Assembly: GCA_024402115.1 (NCBI GenBank)
Contig: JAKSJQ010000046.1
Coordinates: 1 to 14,732 of the forward strand
Reading direction: 5' to 3'
Origin: Bacteroidales bacterium
GTDB taxonomy: Bacteria > Bacteroidota > Bacteroidia > Bacteroidales > UBA932
Length of the DNA stretch: 14,732 nucleotides
Within the stretch, counting starts at the first letter, position 1, and every line of letters begins with the position of its first letter. The translations under genes and the position numbers were made by a program. This document shows positions 10,930-14,732 of the stretch, one piece after another. The notes below the pieces were generated by a model. That model made no database searches, was not told the DNA's origin, and was given only the letters and a program-made list of their open reading frames with translations.

Positions 10930-12102
10930 ATGAAAACAGTATACAAGACCATATTGGCTGTAGCGACGGCGATGTTCATGCCTCTCCTTGTCAATGCCCA
11001 GCAGCAGGAGCAGAGACTCACCCCGGAGGTGATGGCCCGTCTCTTCCCGGCCGGTGTCGTATCTCCGGAGTACAATGCTGACGGAAGCGTTACCTTCCGT
11101 TGCCAGGCCCCGAATGCCACCAAGGTTGAGCTCGAGTGCCAGATGTTCAGCGGCACCAAGCCTATGACCAAGGACGAGAGGGGCGTGTGGACCATCACTG
11201 TCAAGCCAGACCAGCCTGACATCTATCCATACGCTTTCCAGATCGATGGCACTCAGGTAGCCGATCCAAACAACATGTTCATCTTCCCTAACGAGGGATT
11301 CAAGTATTCTCTTGTCGATGTTCGCGGACCAGAGCCTAGCATCCAGGATATCCAGAAGGTGCCACACGGAAAGGTTTCTTACCGTTACTACCATTCTGAG
11401 AACTGCGGTGGCTTCGACCGTCCGATGTGCGTCTACACTCCTGCCGGTTATGATCCTGCAGGCAGCGAGAAACTCCCTGTCCTCTATCTCATCCATGGTA
11501 TGACCGATACCTATGAGACATGGTTCAAGGTCGGACATGTGAACATCATACTTGACAACCTCATCGCCCAGGGACTCGCAAAGAGGATGATAATCGTCAT
11601 GCCTTATGCGAACCCTTATCCGGAGATGATGCTTCGCGGACTTGCTGACAGCTATGATGCTATCGGCACGGACATCGTCACCCGTGAGATCCTCGACGAG
11701 GTCGTTCCGTTCATCGAGTCTAACTACAACGTCCTCACCGGCAAGAAGAACCGCGCTATCGCAGGCTTCTCTCTCGGCGGACGTCAGGCTCTCGCATGCG
11801 GACTCGGCAATCCTGAGCAGTTCCAGTATGTGGCTGCGATGGCACCTGCCATCTTCGGTGAGGAGTACAAGACCAACTTCGAGACCGGCGTGTACGCTCC
11901 GGTCAAGGCAATCAAGAAGAACGTGAAGATGATGTGGCTCGGCACAGGCTCGGACGATTTCCTCATCAAGGCGTCCCGCGACCTCGATCAGCAGCTCACT
12001 ACACTCAGAATCAAACACGATTTCTATAACCCGGGCGGAGGGCATACTTGGATGAACTGCCGCGACTATATCGAAATCGTTGCCAAGAAACTCTTCAAGT
12101 AG
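10930..12102 (+). CDS. Secreted CE1-like carbohydrate esterase (feruloyl/acetyl esterase family)
   Basis: The protein has 390 residues. A signal peptide (about residues 1-24, ending VNAQ) indicates export. Residues about 30-125 are an E-set/CBM48-like beta domain (SVTFRCQAPNA...GVWTITV...DIYPYAFQIDG). The alpha/beta-hydrolase domain follows: oxyanion-hole region LYLIHGMTDT (His189-Gly190), nucleophile Ser281 in AGFSLGG, acidic residue Asp342 or Asp343 in GTGSDDFL, and His372 in GGGHTWMN. This architecture is common in Bacteroidota esterases that remove ferulate or acetate from xylan or pectin side chains. The exact acyl group cannot be read from sequence. It is a clear paralogue of the upstream esterase, sharing motif order throughout. 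GH51 begins one base after its stop, indicating translational coupling. Confidence 0.85.
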   Translation: MKTVYKTILAVATAMFMPLLVNAQQQEQRLTPEVMARLFPAGVVSPEYNADGSVTFRCQAPNATKVELECQMFSGTKPMTKDERGVWTITVKPDQPDIYPYAFQIDGTQVADPNNMFIFPNEGFKYSLVDVRGPEPSIQDIQKVPHGKVSYRYYHSENCGGFDRPMCVYTPAGYDPAGSEKLPVLYLIHGMTDTYETWFKVGHVNIILDNLIAQGLAKRMIIVMPYANPYPEMMLRGLADSYDAIGTDIVTREILDEVVPFIESNYNVLTGKKNRAIAGFSLGGRQALACGLGNPEQFQYVAAMAPAIFGEEYKTNFETGVYAPVKAIKKNVKMMWLGTGSDDFLIKASRDLDQQLTTLRIKHDFYNPGGGHTWMNCRDYIEIVAKKLFK

Positions 12103-12103
12103 A

Positions 12104-14644
12104 ATGAAAAGAATCTTTTGTATAGCAATGGCGGCTGTGGCACTTACCGCAGCCGCTGCTGCACAGGAAAAGGTCTCTATCGACGTGACCGCGAAGAAGC
12201 CTTCCGGAATCATCGATGAGAACCTCTACGGTCAGCTCTTCGAGCATATCTATTTTTCTGCCAACAACGGTGTTTGGCAGGAGCTTATCTATGAGAGGTC
12301 CTTCGAGCCTGAGCACCATCCTGGTATCACTCCGAGGGATGGCTTCTTCGACGGTTGGTTCATGGAAGGCGATGTCCTCCATTCTCCTACCCGCTATGAG
12401 CAGCCTCTCAACATCACTACCGTGAACGCTGATTCATACGATATCACCATGGACGTCAACTGGCGTGCGTACAAGCTTGCCAGAAGATCTTGGTCAGGTG
12501 GACTTCTCGATATCAGGTTCGCTGTTGGAAACGACGCGGAGGGCAAGCCTTACTACGTCCGTATCCATGATCCTAAGTACGAGGCAAGGCTTTTCAATCC
12601 AGCCCAGACCGAATCTCAGATTCAGGCAAATAACCTCGCACAGGCCAGGGAAAGGGCACAGGCAGCCGAGACCGGTCCTAACTTCGCTCTCGCACAGCAG
12701 GTCGAGAGGGAGATGCAGATGGGCCCACGTACACGCAAGGTGAACGTGTTCGAGCCTATCGTGATGAAGAACGCTACCACAGCTCAGATCCCGCCTCTCG
12801 AGTGGGTGAGTGGCGACTGGCATAAGCTCCGCATCAATGTGCGCGGCAAGAACATCACCGTGTTCTGGGACGGCAAGAAGGTGCTTAGCTATAACAAACT
12901 CGATCTTGCTCCTAAGAACGATGTGACTCTCTGGGTCAACTATACCGAGACCTATTATAAGAATATCAAGGTCACTTCTCCAAACGGCTATACCACCTAT
13001 TTCGAGGGCACTCCAGAGGACGTGAAGATTCCTTCTGTCGCTCCTCAGTGGAACTCTTTCGGAAACGGCAGCTTCGAGCTCGTCAAGGGTGACGCCATCA
13101 ATATGGACTATTCGCAGAAGATCACTGCCACCAGCGCTACCGGCGTTGCTCAGGGCCCTCAGAACGTGATCGCAGGCGAAAAGTACATCGGTTCCATCTA
13201 TGCGAAGGGCGACGGTAAGCTTTCCGTAGCTCTCAAGAACGGAGCTTCGAACGTGGCTGTCCAGGCTCTCGGCGTACCGGGTTCAGAGTGGAAGAAGTAT
13301 GACATCGAGCTCAGCGCCGGCTCATACAGCGGTGACGCGGATTTCGCCATCGTCGTAGAGAACGGTACCGTGCAGGTTGACCAGGTGAGCCTTACAACCG
13401 CGACGGGTGAGTCTCTCGGCGGCTTCCGTCCTGACATCCTCAAGGCTGTCCAGGATCTCCATCCTACCTGTCTCAGGTGGCCAGGTGGCGGATACACCGC
13501 CCAGTATGACTGGAAGTGGGGTATCGGTCCGCAGGAAGAGCGCCAGAGATGGGCTCACTGGATGTGGATGGACTACGACCAGAACTGCTTCGGAACCGAC
13601 GAGTTCATCAAGTTCTGCCGCACCATCAACTCAGAGCCTATCATCGTGGTTCCTGTAGGTTTCGAGCGTCCAGATTCAGAGCGTCCAGACTTCATCCAGA
13701 GTGCATGCGAGTGGCTTCGTTACTGCAATGCTCCTGCAACCGACGAATGGGGTGCTAAGCGTGCTGCGAACGGCCATCCGGAGCCATACAACGTGAAGTT
13801 CTGGGAGATCGACAACGAGATGTGGGAGATGGGTATCGAGAGATATGAGGCTTGCGTACGCGAGTTCTCCACCGCAATGCGCGAGATCGATCCTACCATC
13901 ACCATCATCGCCTGCGGTGGCTTCTCGGAGGATGAGGAGTTCATCAACAGGTCCGGCAACTACTTCGATTTCCTCAGCCTCCATCACTATGAGCAGCAGG
14001 GTGGCTATGCTACCGGCCCTCAGAGGCTTGCCGCTCAGTATGACCACTATGCTGACGTGATCGCGAATTCTCCAAATCCTAATATCAAGCTCTTCATCTC
14101 GGAGTGGAACCTCCAGAGCATCGACTGGAGAACCGGTCTCTTCGCTGCAGGCTTCCTCAATGTGTGTGAGCAGCGTGATATCGTGGGTATGGGTGCTGCG
14201 GCTCTCTTCATCCGTCGTACCGACATGCCTGACTGGAACAACGCGTTCATCAACTTCGACTATAAGGATGTGTTCGTGGCTCCTAACTATCAGGTGACCG
14301 AGCTTTGGTACAACCACTTCTCGAAGTATCTCGTAGACTTCAAGGGCGAGACCAAGGACCTCAGCATCGTGACCACCATGTCCGAGAACGGAAGGGACGT
14401 GATCGTGAAGGTCTGCAACCCTACAGAGACTCCGTACGAGCTCGAGGTCAGCGGTGACTGGAAGGGCATTGCGCATGCTGAGTATGAGTACTACGCTCCA
14501 GGCGACCTCATGGCTGCCAACAGCATGGAGAACAAGAACGCGGTCGCTCTCAAGACTGCTTCTCCGAAGGTAAGCGACGGCAAGGCCACAATCTCTATCG
14601 ACGCCCTCTCAGCGGGTGTCATCACTCTTACCAGGAAGTTCTGA
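12104..14644 (+). CDS. GH51 alpha-L-arabinofuranosidase with accessory beta-sandwich insertions
   Basis: The protein has 846 residues. The ATG at 12104, one base after the previous stop, gives a signal peptide (MKRIFCIAMAAVALTAAAAAQ); an upstream in-frame ATG at 12080 lies in the esterase gene and breaks the signal. The catalytic domain begins at about 23 (IIDENLYGQLFEHIYFS) and is interrupted. Residues about 75-305 resemble a LamG/DUF1080-like sandwich (WHKLRINVRGKNITVFWDGKKV) and contain a Gln/Ala/Glu-rich stretch at 169-213. About 317-438 look like a CBM4/9-type domain (GNGSFE). The barrel resumes at 439 (GGFRPDILKAVQDL, RWPGGGY at 458-464). The acid/base is Glu572 in EIDNEMW and the nucleophile is Glu667 in ISEWN. 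A C-terminal beta-domain ends at 846. The family removes terminal arabinofuranose from arabinoxylan, arabinan or arabinogalactan. It is the last gene of the operon. Confidence 0.92.
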   Translation: MKRIFCIAMAAVALTAAAAAQEKVSIDVTAKKPSGIIDENLYGQLFEHIYFSANNGVWQELIYERSFEPEHHPGITPRDGFFDGWFMEGDVLHSPTRYEQPLNITTVNADSYDITMDVNWRAYKLARRSWSGGLLDIRFAVGNDAEGKPYYVRIHDPKYEARLFNPAQTESQIQANNLAQARERAQAAETGPNFALAQQVEREMQMGPRTRKVNVFEPIVMKNATTAQIPPLEWVSGDWHKLRINVRGKNITVFWDGKKVLSYNKLDLAPKNDVTLWVNYTETYYKNIKVTSPNGYTTYFEGTPEDVKIPSVAPQWNSFGNGSFELVKGDAINMDYSQKITATSATGVAQGPQNVIAGEKYIGSIYAKGDGKLSVALKNGASNVAVQALGVPGSEWKKYDIELSAGSYSGDADFAIVVENGTVQVDQVSLTTATGESLGGFRPDILKAVQDLHPTCLRWPGGGYTAQYDWKWGIGPQEERQRWAHWMWMDYDQNCFGTDEFIKFCRTINSEPIIVVPVGFERPDSERPDFIQSACEWLRYCNAPATDEWGAKRAANGHPEPYNVKFWEIDNEMWEMGIERYEACVREFSTAMREIDPTITIIACGGFSEDEEFINRSGNYFDFLSLHHYEQQGGYATGPQRLAAQYDHYADVIANSPNPNIKLFISEWNLQSIDWRTGLFAAGFLNVCEQRDIVGMGAAALFIRRTDMPDWNNAFINFDYKDVFVAPNYQVTELWYNHFSKYLVDFKGETKDLSIVTTMSENGRDVIVKVCNPTETPYELEVSGDWKGIAHAEYEYYAPGDLMAANSMENKNAVALKTASPKVSDGKATISIDALSAGVITLTRKF

Positions 14645-14667
14645 TCGAATTCCCATACATATCATAG

Positions 14668-14698
14668 AAAAGCCGACCCCTGGGGGCCGGCTTTTTTA
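14668..14698 (+). terminator. Rho-independent terminator of the GH43-esterase-GH51 operon
   Basis: Starting 24 nt after the GH51 stop, the arms AAAAGCCGACCCC and GGGGGCCGGCTTTT form a GC-rich stem with one A/C mismatch and a tiny loop, followed directly by TTTTTT. This is a strong, canonical intrinsic terminator. Confidence 0.9.
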
Positions 14699-14717
14699 TT
14701 TCATCCGCTATGACGCC

Positions 14718-14732
14718 GGGGCTGCAAGCCCC
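14718..14732. repeat. Hairpin GGGGCT-GCA-AGCCCC at the window edge
   Basis: This perfect 6-bp inverted repeat with a 3-nt loop lies 20 nt past the operon terminator and is cut by the end of the window. It may be part of a second terminator or another structured element. What follows cannot be seen. Confidence 0.3.

Noticed and set aside
12080..12103. Upstream ATG for the GH51 gene inside the end of the esterase gene
   Set aside because: The eight extra residues precede an intact signal peptide; the ATG at 12104 gives the expected MKR start and one-base coupling to the esterase stop.

Overview
The window is about 14.7 kb of a Bacteroidota chromosome, most likely order Bacteroidales. The evidence is a mid-50s-looking GC content, TAnnTTTG-type -7 promoter elements in the AT-rich gaps, starts without obvious Shine-Dalgarno sequences, Bacteroidales-style signal peptides ending in ...AQ, and the gene families present (a very long AsmA-like protein, TPR-type sensor kinases, secreted GH43/CE1/GH51 enzymes). 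Genus cannot be fixed from the sequence. No rRNA, tRNA, CRISPR array, insertion sequence or phage gene was seen.

Layout. (1) Positions 1-63 are the last 20 codons of an unidentified gene. It is followed after 12 nt by a 1242-residue AsmA-family envelope protein (76-3804). (2) Glutamate racemase murI (3805-4569, minus strand) converges on it with no spacer at all. (3) A 169-bp AT-rich divergent intergenic region carries a promoter for murI and one for a sensor-kinase operon. (4) Two paralogous membrane histidine kinases (4739-6469 and 6471-7598) are separated by one base and both start with GTG. Neither carries a receiver domain and no response regulator is in the window. (5) A 145-bp gap with a TAAATTTG promoter element leads into a secreted polysaccharide-degradation operon: a GH43-family enzyme with F5/8-type C and Fn3-like modules (7744-9906), a CE1-like esterase lacking a normal N-terminus (9983-10909), a complete paralogous CE1-like esterase (10930-12102), and a GH51 alpha-L-arabinofuranosidase (12104-14644). 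A strong intrinsic terminator at about 14668-14698 closes it.

How the genes work together. The last four genes form one transcription unit that plausibly strips side chains from an arabinose-rich, ester-decorated plant polysaccharide such as feruloylated or acetylated arabinoxylan or arabinan. The esterases would remove acyl groups, GH51 would release arabinofuranose, and the GH43 enzyme would act on a glycosidic linkage that cannot be defined here. No SusC/SusD pair is in the window. The kinases just upstream could sense a related signal, but that is inferred from position only.

The points most worth a second look are: the GH43/esterase junction, where the esterase domain continues upstream in frame without any start codon and overlaps the GH43 tail (a broken or frameshifted GH43-esterase fusion, or a sequence error); a Glu at the usual catalytic-base Asp position of the GH43 enzyme; the tandem receiver-less kinase pair; and a Gln/Ala-rich helical insertion inside the accessory domain of the GH51 enzyme.
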